Source: Ignavibacteriales bacterium (GTDB lineage Bacteria; Bacteroidota; Ignavibacteria; Ignavibacteriales; Ignavibacteriaceae). From it: a DNA stretch of 64,000 nucleotides. The notes beneath the pieces were generated by a model, which saw only the letters and a program-made list of their open reading frames with translations, did no database searches and was not told the DNA's origin. Of this stretch, positions 43,803 through 53,483 are shown piece after piece. The stretch is from positions 248,001 through 312,000 of the forward strand of contig JADJEI010000006.1 in assembly GCA_016709155.1 (NCBI GenBank). The letters are read 5' to 3'. Within the stretch, counting starts at the first letter, position 1; the number at the start of each line of letters is the position of its first letter. Made by a program: the position numbers and the translations under genes.

Positions 43803-45032
43803 ATGACTTCAAAAGATTTTATTGAACTCGAAAGTAGATACGGCGCACATAATTATCATCCGCTTGACGTAGTGATTGCAAAGGGCAAGGGGGTGTGGGT
43901 TTGGGATGTTGAAGGGAAAAAATATCTCGATTTTCTATCGGCTTACTCCGCAGTAAATCAAGGGCATTGTCATCCTAAAATTGTAAATGCGATGATCGAA
44001 CAGGCTCAAACGCTTACTCTAACATCGCGCGCTTTTTATAATAATGCACTTGGCGAATATGAAAAATTTGTGACCGAACTTTTGGGATATGATAAAGTTT
44101 TGCCGATGAATACAGGCGTGGAAGGAGATGAAACTGCTGTTAAGCTCGCACGTAAATGGGCTTATGAAGTTAAAGGAATAAAAAAATATGAAGCAAAAAT
44201 TATTGTAGCGAATGAAAATTTTCACGGAAGAACTATGATGGCAGTTTCTGCTTCCACCGACCCTGATTGCTATGACGGTTACGGACCTTATGTGCCGGGC
44301 TTTATCAAAATCCCTTTTAATAATATTCCTGAATTCGAAAAGACTCTCGAAGACCCAAACGTTTGTGCATTTCTCATTGAACCAATTCAGGGGGAAGCAG
44401 GAGTCATGGTTCCCGATGATGGATACCTTAAAAAGGTTCAGGAACTCTGTAAAGCAAAAAATGTTTTACTCATTTGTGATGAAGTTCAAACAGGATTAGC
44501 GCGCACAGGAAAAATGCTTGCCTCTGAACATGAAAATGTAAAACCTGATATATTAATTCTCGGTAAAGCACTTTCGGGTGGAACAATGCCTATCTCCGCC
44601 GCACTTGCAAATGATGATATTATGTTAACGATAAAACCGGGACAGCATGGCTCAACATTTGGCGGTAACCCGCTTGCTGCAAGGGTTGCTGTTGCTTCAT
44701 TAAAAGTTCTGATTGAAGAGAAGCTCGCTGAGAATGCAGAAAAAATGGGCAGAATATTCCGCGCTGAAATGCAAAAGCTTGTTGATGAACTTGAAATGGT
44801 TTCACTCGTACGTGGTAAAGGATTATTAAATGCAGTCGTTATAAAGCCGACAAAAAGCGGTAAAGATGCCTGGACTGTTTGCGTCGAACTGATGAATCAA
44901 GGTGTGCTTGCAAAACCAACTCACGGAGATATAATTCGTTTCGCCCCTCCTCTTGTAATCAATGAAGACGAGATGAAGACGGCAACGGAAACGATCGGAA
45001 AAGTTCTTCGTAAAATGCAGGCAGAGAATTGA
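43803..45032 (+). CDS. rocD: Ornithine--oxo-acid aminotransferase
   Basis: A 409-aa class III PLP-dependent aminotransferase. The opening SRYGAHNYHPLDVVIAKGKGVWVWDVEGKKYLDFLSAYSAVNQGH is ornithine aminotransferase-like, MNTGVEGDETAVKLARKWAY binds the cofactor phosphate, LICDEVQTGLARTGK carries the PLP-ring Asp, and LILGKALSGGTMPI has the Schiff-base Lys. The enzyme converts ornithine plus 2-oxoglutarate to glutamate semialdehyde and glutamate. The length matches the family. Confidence 0.93.
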   Translation: MTSKDFIELESRYGAHNYHPLDVVIAKGKGVWVWDVEGKKYLDFLSAYSAVNQGHCHPKIVNAMIEQAQTLTLTSRAFYNNALGEYEKFVTELLGYDKVLPMNTGVEGDETAVKLARKWAYEVKGIKKYEAKIIVANENFHGRTMMAVSASTDPDCYDGYGPYVPGFIKIPFNNIPEFEKTLEDPNVCAFLIEPIQGEAGVMVPDDGYLKKVQELCKAKNVLLICDEVQTGLARTGKMLASEHENVKPDILILGKALSGGTMPISAALANDDIMLTIKPGQHGSTFGGNPLAARVAVASLKVLIEEKLAENAEKMGRIFRAEMQKLVDELEMVSLVRGKGLLNAVVIKPTKSGKDAWTVCVELMNQGVLAKPTHGDIIRFAPPLVINEDEMKTATETIGKVLRKMQAEN

Positions 45033-45078
45033 GTTTTATCTCGAAATAAATTTATTAGTGAATCTTAGAGCTTTCGTG

Positions 45079-45124
45079 TCTTTGTGGCGTCTTCTTTAAA
45101 AAGAAAAAGGCACTGCCACAAAGA
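45079..45124. terminator. Convergent hairpin
   Basis: TCTTTGTGGC (45079-45088) pairs with GCCACAAAGA (45115-45124), with an inner TTCTTTAAAAAGAA stem. It lies between two converging genes. Dispersed words of this type are common between genes in this lineage. Confidence 0.65.
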
Positions 45125-45146
45125 CTCAAAGTCACAAAGAAAAATA

Positions 45147-47780
45147 TTAATCAAGTAACGATTGAAGTGAATCCTTAGTTTCTGCAATTGCTTTTTCAAG
45201 CGCCTTCATTCGATCCATTAAATTTGCAATATCGAAATGCTTGCCGGAAATTTCTACGGCTAATGCTTCATCTCCAACTTTTTTAGCACCAACTGAATAA
45301 CTTGAACCTTTCAAAGTGTGTGCTTCGCGAACTAATCGGTCCATCTCATTTGTTAGAAAAAATTCCTCCAAATTTTTAAATCGGCGTAAAGAATCTCCGA
45401 CATATTCTCTTACCAATTCCCGTTTGAAAGAAGGATCGCCGCCTGTAGCTTTTTCGAGCTGCATAAAATCAAATATAGGATTCTCTATTGATCTGATCGA
45501 ATTTTCTTCAACATTGGAATCATCTGAAATATTAAGCCACTGATCAAGTTTGCTTATTAAAATATCAGCTTCGATGGGTTTAGAAAGATAATCATTCATG
45601 CCGGCGGCAAGACATTTTTCTCTATCGCCTGCAAGAGCATGAGCTGTGAGTGCAATTATCGGTATCGCTTTACCGTTCGCTTCACCCCGGATTCTTGCGG
45701 TAGCTTCAAACCCATCAACTTCCGGCATTTGAACATCCATCAATATCACCGAAAACTTTTTTGCCTGATACAATTCAACAGCCTCTGCTCCGTTGCCTGC
45801 TACTTCAACTTTAAACCCGGCTTGATTTAAAATTCTTACTACTACTTTTCGGTTAATCAGATTATCTTCAGCGAGTAAAATATTGAACCCCTCCCTGCTC
45901 AGTTTTAGTTCTTCATTTTTCTGTTTACTCCTCTTTGGATGAATGAAATAACCAGAGGCTGAAACTTTCGTGCTGCTGCCTTTCTCATCCTGTACAACAT
46001 CACTTAATTTTAATTTTAGTGTGAAGTGAAAAATTGAACCGGAATTTGGAATACTTTCAACCCGGATTTTCCCGCCCATCATATTGACAAATTCTTTTGA
46101 GATGGCTAAACCAAGTCCTGTGCCTCCGTATTTTCTTGAGTTCGAACCATCAACTTGAGTGAATGGTTCAAATATTTTCTCCAATCGCTCTGAGGGGATG
46201 CCGATACCGCTGTCTTTTACTGCTGCGGTAACCAAAACATATTCAGAGGTAATCTGTTTAGAATCAAGTAGAATTATAATTTCACCAAACTGTGTGAACT
46301 TAATTGCATTCGACAAAAGATTCATAAAAATCTGCCTGATCCGGGTCGGGTCACCTTTAAGATAAAGGACTGAATTCTCTTTTATTTCCTTAATAATGGT
46401 CAGATCTTTTTCAATCGCTTTTGGTGAAACGATAGCAATAACATCATCAATAACTTTTTCGATATTAAAATCTATTTCTTCCAATTCCATTTTGCCGGAC
46501 TCAATTTTAGAAAAATCAAGGATGGTGTTAATGATATCCAGTAATGTTTCTGCGGATTGCTTCGCGCTGGCGGTAAACTGTTTTAATTCTTCTTTGGTAT
46601 TAAATGAATCAGAATCTATAAGTGCGAGATAGCCAATTATACCATTCATCGGAGTGCGGATCTCATGACTCATATTAGCGAGATATTTACTTTTTAAAAT
46701 GCTTGCTTCTACCGCCTCCTTTGCAAGCAGTTCGGCTTTTATCTTTGCCTTTTCCAATTCCTCGGCATATTTTTTTTGAAGCTGCTCGGATTCTACCTGC
46801 GCTGTAATATTGTGTAAACTTCCCTGTAAATAATCATTGCCCAGATCATCGCGTAAGATTTGCAAATGAAATTTTGAATATAATTTTGCTCCATCTTTCT
46901 TTTTCAGAACTACATCACATTCGTTTGAATCGTTTTGCCTTGCCGCGATTAATAATTTTTTAAACTCTGTTTCATCAGCAAAAAAATTATTATTTAAATT
47001 AAGGTTGAAGATATCTTCATAATTCTCATATCCAAGTAGATCAAAAAATGATTTGTTTGCAAGTAGAATTCTTCCTTTCAAATCAGTTTGAAAAATTCCA
47101 TCGAAAGAATTATCAAATATGGAGCGGTACTTTTTCTCCGACTTTTCCATAATTGAATTTCTTTCATTGACGAGCAATCGAAGTTTGAAATTTATCATGC
47201 TCGCTACAACTGAAATCACACTTAAAAATAAAACGAATAAAACAGATTCATAAAGATTTGGTAAAAAGTAAATGTCCTGCTTGCCTAAAATTATTGCGGC
47301 GGCGAAGACTGTGTTATAATAGATTGCAACAATTATTTGATTCTTTACTGCCCATGTTAAAAAAAGTGCTGAAGTAAAAATCAGTAAGGCTACAATCTGC
47401 GCATTAACAAAAAGAGTGGATGGAATGAGATAGATCATGTATCCCGAGGAGATAATAATAGTAAGCAATAACAGATGCATTAATGCAACTGTTTTTTTCA
47501 GGGCTTTGCCAAAATAAAGGTAAAGCAAAACCAAGAATGCGATCACTGTGGAGAATAAGCGCGCAAAATATATCTGCCACGAAAATTGATTAAAATATTT
47601 TATTTCAAATATCATGGCGAATAAGCCGGCTATTGAAACTAATATTGCAATTATTTTTAGCGGAGTGATAAGTAATGTTTGATCGTCTTCAGACAAAGAT
47701 CCTTCAACATTCGGAGGGAATCCATCCTCCATAAATATTTTTATGATAGGCGAATGGTTTACTTTATTATTTTCTAACAT
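45147..47780 (-). CDS. Hybrid sensor histidine kinase with receiver and Hpt domains
   Basis: An 877-aa protein: six to seven TM segments in residues 28-210, PAS (about 215-335), HisKA with AYLANMSHEIRTPMNGIIGYL-type box (H near 388), HATPase (DSGIGIPSERLEKIF, GTGLGLAISKEFV), receiver (LLAEDNLINRKV, ILMDVQMPEVDGFEA, YLSKPIEADIL, about 640-760) and a C-terminal Hpt (AHTLKGSSYSVGAKKVG). All phosphorelay residues are present, unlike the broken kinase at 18.8 kb. The signal is unknown; the membrane part has no periplasmic sensor domain. Confidence 0.95.
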   Translation of the reverse strand: MLENNKVNHSPIIKIFMEDGFPPNVEGSLSEDDQTLLITPLKIIAILVSIAGLFAMIFEIKYFNQFSWQIYFARLFSTVIAFLVLLYLYFGKALKKTVALMHLLLLTIIISSGYMIYLIPSTLFVNAQIVALLIFTSALFLTWAVKNQIIVAIYYNTVFAAAIILGKQDIYFLPNLYESVLFVLFLSVISVVASMINFKLRLLVNERNSIMEKSEKKYRSIFDNSFDGIFQTDLKGRILLANKSFFDLLGYENYEDIFNLNLNNNFFADETEFKKLLIAARQNDSNECDVVLKKKDGAKLYSKFHLQILRDDLGNDYLQGSLHNITAQVESEQLQKKYAEELEKAKIKAELLAKEAVEASILKSKYLANMSHEIRTPMNGIIGYLALIDSDSFNTKEELKQFTASAKQSAETLLDIINTILDFSKIESGKMELEEIDFNIEKVIDDVIAIVSPKAIEKDLTIIKEIKENSVLYLKGDPTRIRQIFMNLLSNAIKFTQFGEIIILLDSKQITSEYVLVTAAVKDSGIGIPSERLEKIFEPFTQVDGSNSRKYGGTGLGLAISKEFVNMMGGKIRVESIPNSGSIFHFTLKLKLSDVVQDEKGSSTKVSASGYFIHPKRSKQKNEELKLSREGFNILLAEDNLINRKVVVRILNQAGFKVEVAGNGAEAVELYQAKKFSVILMDVQMPEVDGFEATARIRGEANGKAIPIIALTAHALAGDREKCLAAGMNDYLSKPIEADILISKLDQWLNISDDSNVEENSIRSIENPIFDFMQLEKATGGDPSFKRELVREYVGDSLRRFKNLEEFFLTNEMDRLVREAHTLKGSSYSVGAKKVGDEALAVEISGKHFDIANLMDRMKALEKAIAETKDSLQSLLD

Positions 47781-47925
47781 TTCAACTCTCTTAATTTCAG
47801 TATGTTAAGTTGCTGCGACACAGTAGCAACATAATTATTTATACAACACAATATAAAATAAAAAAAATAGTGCTCATTTTTCTAAAATTTGTATAGATTG
47901 AAGAAAAGGAATAATTATTTTTTTT

Positions 47926-48474
47926 ATGCTTGATTTTCTTTACTCAATTGACTTATCAATATTTTTTTTCATCAATCATAATTTGTCCACAGTTTTTCTG
48001 GACAAATTTTTTTCATTGATCACTGATGTTACTAAATGGTATATCGCCTATGTAATATTACTTGGAATATTATTTCGTTACGGCGGTAAAAAAGGAAGAG
48101 TTGCGGCAGTCGCAGTGATCCTTTTGATTATCTTCAGCGATCAGCTTGGAGCAAAACTGTTCAAAGAATTATTTCAGCGAGTTCGTCCGTGTAATGCACT
48201 TGTTAACGTACTTACACCACTTGGATGCACCGGCAGTTTTTCATTTCCATCAAATCATGCTTTAAATAATTTTGCTGTCGCTGTTTTCTTTTATCGCTTG
48301 TATCCGAATTTAAAATGGGTACTTTTTATAACGGCAGTGCTCATATCATTATCAAGAGTCTATCTCGGTTTACACTACCCGTCAGATGTAATCGGCGGTG
48401 CGTTGATTGGATCTGTAATTGGGTATGGTTTCTCAATTGTCATCAATAGAATCAACTCTCGATTAAAATATTAG
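47926..48474 (+). CDS. PAP2-family phosphatase
   Basis: A 182-aa, five-TM protein with the three phosphatase motifs: KELFQRVRP (motif 1, Lys and Arg), PSNHA (motif 2, His) and SRVYLGLHYPSDVIGG (motif 3, His and Asp). Members dephosphorylate undecaprenyl pyrophosphate or phosphatidate/PGP in the inner membrane. The position next to cell-envelope genes fits either. The start ATG is well placed. Confidence 0.92.
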   Translation: MLDFLYSIDLSIFFFINHNLSTVFLDKFFSLITDVTKWYIAYVILLGILFRYGGKKGRVAAVAVILLIIFSDQLGAKLFKELFQRVRPCNALVNVLTPLGCTGSFSFPSNHALNNFAVAVFFYRLYPNLKWVLFITAVLISLSRVYLGLHYPSDVIGGALIGSVIGYGFSIVINRINSRLKY

Positions 48475-48486
48475 CCGGATAAATTC

Positions 48487-49216
48487 ATGTCAAATTTTTG
48501 GAAATTAAAAATATCTTTTCTTCAATGCATAAATCTAATAATTATTTTCGCCTCGGCGCTTCACACAAATATTGAGGATGATTCTGATTCTACTAAATTT
48601 GTCATTCACACTTTTCAAATGGCTTCGGAAGATTCAAGTGTGTGATAGATATTAATTATCCCGAACTTCTATCATTAAAAGATAAATTTATGCAGGATAC
48701 ATTAAATAGGTTTTTAAAAAATGAATTTATACACGAAGATGAAATTGATATTTCCGATTGTGATCCTGATATAGGTTCGACACTTGAAATAAATTGCTAT
48801 GTTGAATTCAACTCCTCAGATTTAATTTCAATTGTTCATAATTTTATACATTCAATGGAGGGGCTCATGGTTATTATGGTCACGATGGTTATAATCTGGA
48901 TTTAAACGCCGGGAAATTACTTATGCTTACTGATATAATAGATTCCAAAATGCTGGATGAATTGACTTCGATATCTGAAAAGAAAATGATTGAAGAATTT
49001 GAAGTTGAAAGGTTTACTGATATTGGTCTTTTCGAAGAAAAATTAACAATTTCTGCCGAGCAGGATTTTTATCTAACCAACAATGCACTGGTCATCGAAT
49101 TTGATCCTTACGAAATTGGTCCTTATGTAATGGGAGATGTTGAAATACTTCTTCCATGGAATGAGATTGAGAATTTGATGGTTAGTGATTTTAAATTAAA
49201 AAAATTAGAGCAATAA
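48487..49216 (+). pseudogene. RsiV-like (DUF3298/DUF4163) exported protein broken by two single-base deletions
   Basis: Three pieces in different frames read as one protein: a signal peptide segment (MSNFWKLKISFLQCINLIIIFASA), then IDINYPELLSLKDKFMQDTLNRF, then HGYYGHDGYNLDLNAGKLLMLTDIID and a C-terminus with DFYLTNNALVIEFDPYEIGPYVMGDVEILLPW, the DUF3298 signature. One base is missing near 48641 (GTGTGATAG) and one G near 48861 (GGAGGGGCTC). Repaired, it has 244 codons. Function unknown; sequencing error is plausible. Confidence 0.8.
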
Positions 49217-49220
49217 TTTT

Positions 49221-49715
49221 ATGTATTATAAAAAAGATCAATTAGTAATTCGATCCGCTTCGGCAAATGACGTACCCATTCTTTTAAAATTGATTAAAGA
49301 ATTGGCTGAATATGAAAAACTTTCGCACTCAGTTATCGCTACCGAGGAATTACTATTGAATTCATTGTTCGGTAATGACAAATCGGCGGAAGCATTAATT
49401 GCAGAGTTAGAAGGTGAAGCGGCGGGAATGGCTATTTTCTTTTATAATTTTTCAACATTTTTAGGCAGATCTGGAATTTATCTCGAAGATTTATTCGTTC
49501 GACCGCAGTTTCGTGGACTCAATATTGGGAAAACACTTCTCATCCAATTAGTAAAAATTGCAAAGCAAAAAAACTGCGGCAGAGTTGAATGGGCTGTGCT
49601 CGATTGGAATCTTCCTGCCATCGAATTTTATAAAAAGCTTGGCGCTGAAGCAATAAATGACTGGACTATATTCAGAATAACAGAAGATAAAATAAACGAA
49701 CTTGCATCTCAGTGA
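49221..49715 (+). CDS. GNAT-family acetyltransferase, diamine type
   Basis: A 164-aa protein like spermidine/diamine acetyltransferases: IRSASANDVPILLKLIKELAEYEKLSHSV at the N-terminus, IYLEDLFVRPQFRGLNIGKTLLIQLVKIA (motif A) and GRVEWAVLDWNLPAIEFYKKLGAEAINDWTIFRI at the end. The WNLPAIEFYKKLGA block is the usual motif B. It starts 5 nt after the RsiV-like gene. Substrate specificity is inferred from overall similarity only. Confidence 0.92.
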   Translation: MYYKKDQLVIRSASANDVPILLKLIKELAEYEKLSHSVIATEELLLNSLFGNDKSAEALIAELEGEAAGMAIFFYNFSTFLGRSGIYLEDLFVRPQFRGLNIGKTLLIQLVKIAKQKNCGRVEWAVLDWNLPAIEFYKKLGAEAINDWTIFRITEDKINELASQ

Positions 49716-49750
49716 TTTTCATTTATTCATTTTGAATGAAAATCTTTATT
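49714..49750 (+). terminator. Hairpin terminator after the acetyltransferase
   Basis: GATTTTCATT pairs with AATGAAAATC and is followed by a T-rich run (TTTATTTTTAC). Confidence 0.7.
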
Positions 49751-49800
49751 TTTACACTAACTTTATACCATTCATTTAGAAAATAAAATAAGGTACAATA

Positions 49801-51055
49801 ATGGCAGAAATGAAAAGAGTTGTAGTAACCGGAATGGGTGCATTAACTCCGATTGGATTAACAGTAGAGGAATTCTGGAACTCGATGATGAATTCAGTAA
49901 GCGGCTGTGCATTCATAAAAAGTTTTGACACTTCCAAAATCGAAACAAAATTTGCTTGCGAACTAAAAGGATTTGAACCCACAAATTATATTGATAAAAA
50001 AACTGCGAGACGAATGGACAAGTATGCCCAGTATGCAATGGCTGCGGCAAAGATGGCAGTTGAAGACAGCGAATTGAAAACCGAAACTTTATCAGACGCC
50101 GAACGTGCCAGGATCGGCGTTGTGTTTGGAAGCGGCATCGGAGGAATTGATACTTTTTATCAGCAGTCTATAATAAATCATACTCAAGGACCCGGTAGAA
50201 TTTCCCCATTCTTTATTCCGATGCTGATACCGGACATAGCAAGCGGATATATTTCTATGCAATATGGATTCAGAGGACCAAACTACTGTATTGTATCTGC
50301 ATATTGCTACTGCAAATAATAATATGATTGATGCTTACCTGCTGATTAAGAATGGCGTTGCAGATATAATTATTTCCGGCGGAAGTGAAGCACCGCTAAA
50401 CGAAATGGGTGTCGGAGGTTTTAATGCTTCTCGTGCATTATCAACACGAAATGAAAGCCCTGAGTCTGCCAGCCGTCCATTTGATGCTACAAGAGATGGA
50501 TTTGTTATGGGTGAAGGTGGTGGGGCACTTGTGTTAGAAGAACTTGAACATGCAATAAAACGAAACGCAAAAATCTATGCTGAAATAATAGGTTTTGGAC
50601 TTTCGGCTGATGCTTACCACATCACTGCACCCCATCCCGAAGGAACAGGCGCAATCCTCGCAATGGAAATGGGTTTACAAACAGCAAACATAAAACCGGA
50701 AGCAGTTGATTATGTCAATATGCACGGAACATCAACACAGCTTGGTGATATTGCAGAAACTAAAGCAATCAAAAAAATATTCGGCGAGTACGCATACAAG
50801 TTAAATGTCTCTTCGACGAAAAGTATGACAGGACATTTGCTCGGTGCTGCAGGTGCTGTTGAAGCTATCGCATCAATTCTCGCAATTAAAAATGATACTA
50901 TTCCACCGACAATAAATTTTTCACATCCCGATCCTGAGTGTGATTTAAATTATACTTTTAACAAACCACAAATGAGAAAAGTGAACATTGCGATGAGTAA
51001 TGCTTTTGGCTTTGGCGGTCATAATACTTCAGTCGTATTTAAGAAATATTCCTGA
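49801..51055 (+). pseudogene. fabF: 3-oxoacyl-ACP synthase II (FabF) with a frameshift at the catalytic cysteine
   Basis: Two overlapping frames together cover a whole KAS II enzyme of 417 aa: VVVTGMGALTPIGLTVEEFW to GFRGPNYCIVSA, then ATANNNMIDAYLLIKNGVADIIISGGSEA to MSNAFGFGGHNTSVVF. The catalytic histidines (HGTSTQLGD, TGHLLGAAGA) are intact. At about 50297-50300 the nucleophile codon expected as TGT in SACAT is replaced by TATT, one base too many. Whether this is an assembly error or real loss matters: a condensing enzyme without its Cys cannot work. A downstream ORF overlaps by 1 nt. Confidence 0.88.
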
Positions 51056-51287
51056 TGGATTTATTTTTCGCAATTCTGGCATTTACTTTAGCCATTTTTT
51101 CTGTAATCATTTTTTTTAGATTCAGAAATAGAATTGTTGATCCTTTACAAAGGAATAATCTTTTTTAATTCTTGGAACTATCTGGATGATTACAGGTTTA
51201 CTGATTGAAGTACTAACTATCAGCTTCATCGGTTTAGTTTTTTTTATAATAGGAATTACAAATAAAATTATATCGCTGAAAAGTTGA
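51055..51287 (+). pseudogene. Small two-TM protein broken by a missing T
   Basis: The ATG shares its A with the FabF stop. The frame gives MDLFFAILAFTLAIFSVIIFFRF, stops in a T-run near 51166, and continues in the next frame as LILGTIWMITGLLIEVLTIS and VFFIIGITNKI. Adding one T in CTTTTTTAATTC restores a 77-aa protein with two or three membrane helices. Function unknown. Confidence 0.6.
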
Positions 51288-51392
51288 ATAATTATTCAAT
51301 AATATTGTTTTCAATATTTAGATTACCGATTCTAAAATAGGTTGAATTAAATTTTTTAATTTGTTATTGTTAGTCCTAAAAGGAGTTAAAAT

Positions 51393-51845
51393 ATGTCTGA
51401 TAAAATATTAAGACGATTTTTTACAATACTGATAACAATGATTGTGGCTGCACAGTTTATTTTAGCACCTGGTGTTGAAGCCCAAAGCATTGAATCAATT
51501 AACGGAGAGATCGGAAGCGGTGGAAGCAGCTCAAGTGTGGAAGAAAGCGGAAATAGCGGGACAACGTTATTCGTTCTTGCCGGTGTGGCTGTGGCTGCTC
51601 TTCTGATTTATAAGTTTGTATTTTATAAAGACAAAAACCCTGTCATAGAAGATGCAAGTGATTCAACAAGTACCGACAGCCAATCTATTCTCCAGGAAAA
51701 AGTTTTTCAATTTGGTGAAAAGAATTATTCCGAAGCTAATAAATTAAAAGATGAATTGCCGGTAAATTTATTCGTTAGTTTAAATCGGAATAAATTTTTA
51801 AGAAGCGATAGCCATGTAAGCGTTGGATTGTCTTACAGATTTTAA
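51393..51845 (+). CDS. Exported or membrane protein of unknown function
   Basis: A 150-aa protein with a signal peptide (FTILITMIVAAQFILAPGVEA), a Ser/Gly-rich low-complexity linker (GSGGSSSSVEESGNSG) and one TM segment (TLFVLAGVAVAALLIYKFVF). The C-terminus (NLFVSLNRNKFLRSDSHVSVGLSYRF) ends in a beta-strand-like YRF. AAAAGGAG lies 7 nt before the ATG. It precedes pdxJ in convergent orientation. Confidence 0.65.
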   Translation: MSDKILRRFFTILITMIVAAQFILAPGVEAQSIESINGEIGSGGSSSSVEESGNSGTTLFVLAGVAVAALLIYKFVFYKDKNPVIEDASDSTSTDSQSILQEKVFQFGEKNYSEANKLKDELPVNLFVSLNRNKFLRSDSHVSVGLSYRF

Positions 51846-51853
51846 CTAAGCGA

Positions 51854-52570
51854 TTATCTTTTATTAATCAGTCTGATCATTTCGCGGACTGCTTCAGATA
51901 TCCCTGTGAATGCAGCTCGCGCAATAATTGAATGCCCGATACTAATTTCGTCAATGTTTTCTAATTCACGGAATACTTTAATATTCTGATAATTCAATCC
52001 GTGTCCGGCATTAACACCAAGCCCAAGTTTCTTTGCAAGTTTTGCAGCCTGCCTGATTCTTTCCAGTTCATCAAATTGTTCTTCTTCAGAAATTGAATTT
52101 GCAAACACACCCGTATGAATTTCAATAAAGTCAGCCTTAATTTCCGCTGATGTTTCAATTTGTTCAATACTTGGCTCGATAAAAAATGAAACTTCTATAT
52201 CTGCTGCGTGTAATTCCTGAACTACATCTTTTAAACGAGAAATATTATCAATGACATTTAACCCGCCTTCAGTAGTCAATTCCTGACGTTTCTCCGGGAC
52301 AAGAGTAACTAATTCAGGACTCACGTCGCAGGCAATTTTTATTATATCATCAACTGCTGCCATTTCAAGATCAAGTTTGGTAGTGATGAGTTCACGGAGC
52401 AGTCTTAGATCGCGCTCATTAATGTGTCTTCTGTCTTCACGAAGATGGACAACGATTCCATCAACGCCTGCTTGTTCAGCAATCAATGCAATTGCTACAG
52501 GGTCAGGTTCATTCCCTCCCCTTGCGTTTCTTAATGTTGCTATGTGATCTACATTTAATGAAAATCTCAT
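51854..52570 (-). CDS. pdxJ: Pyridoxine 5'-phosphate synthase
   Basis: A 238-aa protein with the PdxJ hallmarks: LNVDHIATLRNARGGNEPDPV (N-terminal), VDGIVVHLREDRRHINERD, LVTLVPEKRQELTTEGGLNV, AGHGLNYQNIKV and ISIGHSIIARAAFTGI. It makes pyridoxine phosphate from deoxyxylulose phosphate and aminoacetone phosphate in the DXP-dependent vitamin B6 pathway. The length is standard. It is followed by a CPBP protease gene 10 nt upstream in coding direction. Confidence 0.97.
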   Translation of the reverse strand: MRFSLNVDHIATLRNARGGNEPDPVAIALIAEQAGVDGIVVHLREDRRHINERDLRLLRELITTKLDLEMAAVDDIIKIACDVSPELVTLVPEKRQELTTEGGLNVIDNISRLKDVVQELHAADIEVSFFIEPSIEQIETSAEIKADFIEIHTGVFANSISEEEQFDELERIRQAAKLAKKLGLGVNAGHGLNYQNIKVFRELENIDEISIGHSIIARAAFTGISEAVREMIRLINKR

Positions 52571-52580
52571 AATTAATCCT

Positions 52581-53366
52581 TTAAAAAAAACTTTTAAAAA
52601 TATTCAGAATAGAATTTAGTCCAATTCCGTAATCAGAACTGCGAAATCTTAAAACAGAAATAAAATCTATCGTAAACATAACTGCCATATGAATAATAAC
52701 GCAATAGTAAAACGAAGCAGTCCGCCATGCAAGAATACCTAAAGCAATACCGCCAAATATCGCCCCGAATGTTTCAAGCACAGGTTTCCCGTTGTGCAAA
52801 ATCAGAAACGGAATCATCTGAATTAGTATTGCGTAATAACCAAATTTTTCTTTCAACCCGAAAAGCATATATCCGCGCCAGATAAATTCCCACGCTATCA
52901 TATAAATCAACATCCCTGTTTCATACAAAATAAATATTGACCAATTACTCCTTGCCATCTGCAGATGAGGGTAGGTAGAAGCAAAAGATTGACTGCCGGA
53001 AACAAACCAGATAAGCGGGATCATAAAAAGAATAAATAGGAAAGAATATTTTAGTCCGGTTTTATAATCTCCAACTTGAAATCCAAAATTGTTAAGTTTT
53101 TCTTTTAGTATTAATTTTACAATCAACACAGGAATAATCAGCAGTGTAAAGAAATCACTAATAAACCAATAGAAATATTCAATCAGAGAAATATTTTCTT
53201 TCGACTTAAAGAATTCAACCAAATTTAATCGAAAGAATGAGCGGGAAGTATAGTACCAGGAAATTGTTTGAAGAAAAGCGATAGAAAAAAAAATTATTAC
53301 AACTTTTCTATTGAGGGACTTGATGATGTCCAGTAAGATTTTTATTTCCTTTAAAATCATAATCAA
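52581..53366 (-). CDS. CPBP intramembrane metalloprotease-like protein
   Basis: A 261-aa, six-to-eight-TM protein with the three CPBP motifs: WEFIWRGYMLFG (motif 1, normally EExxxR, here only the second Glu), MIPFLILHNGKP (motif 2, His) and FGGIALGILAWRTASFYYCVIIHMAVMF (motif 3, His). It belongs to the CAAX-protease/bacteriocin-immunity superfamily. Missing one of the paired Glu could change or abolish catalysis. It probably shares an operon with pdxJ. Confidence 0.8.
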   Translation of the reverse strand: MIMILKEIKILLDIIKSLNRKVVIIFFSIAFLQTISWYYTSRSFFRLNLVEFFKSKENISLIEYFYWFISDFFTLLIIPVLIVKLILKEKLNNFGFQVGDYKTGLKYSFLFILFMIPLIWFVSGSQSFASTYPHLQMARSNWSIFILYETGMLIYMIAWEFIWRGYMLFGLKEKFGYYAILIQMIPFLILHNGKPVLETFGAIFGGIALGILAWRTASFYYCVIIHMAVMFTIDFISVLRFRSSDYGIGLNSILNIFKSFF

Positions 53367-53483
53367 ATTTAAGAATAGAAATGAACTCTTACCGAAAATA
53401 ATTCGAGGAATTTCGGCAAAGCATCAAAAATAATTCTAATAAAGTGACATAATATTTTTATATTATAAATAAAAGGAATTCCA

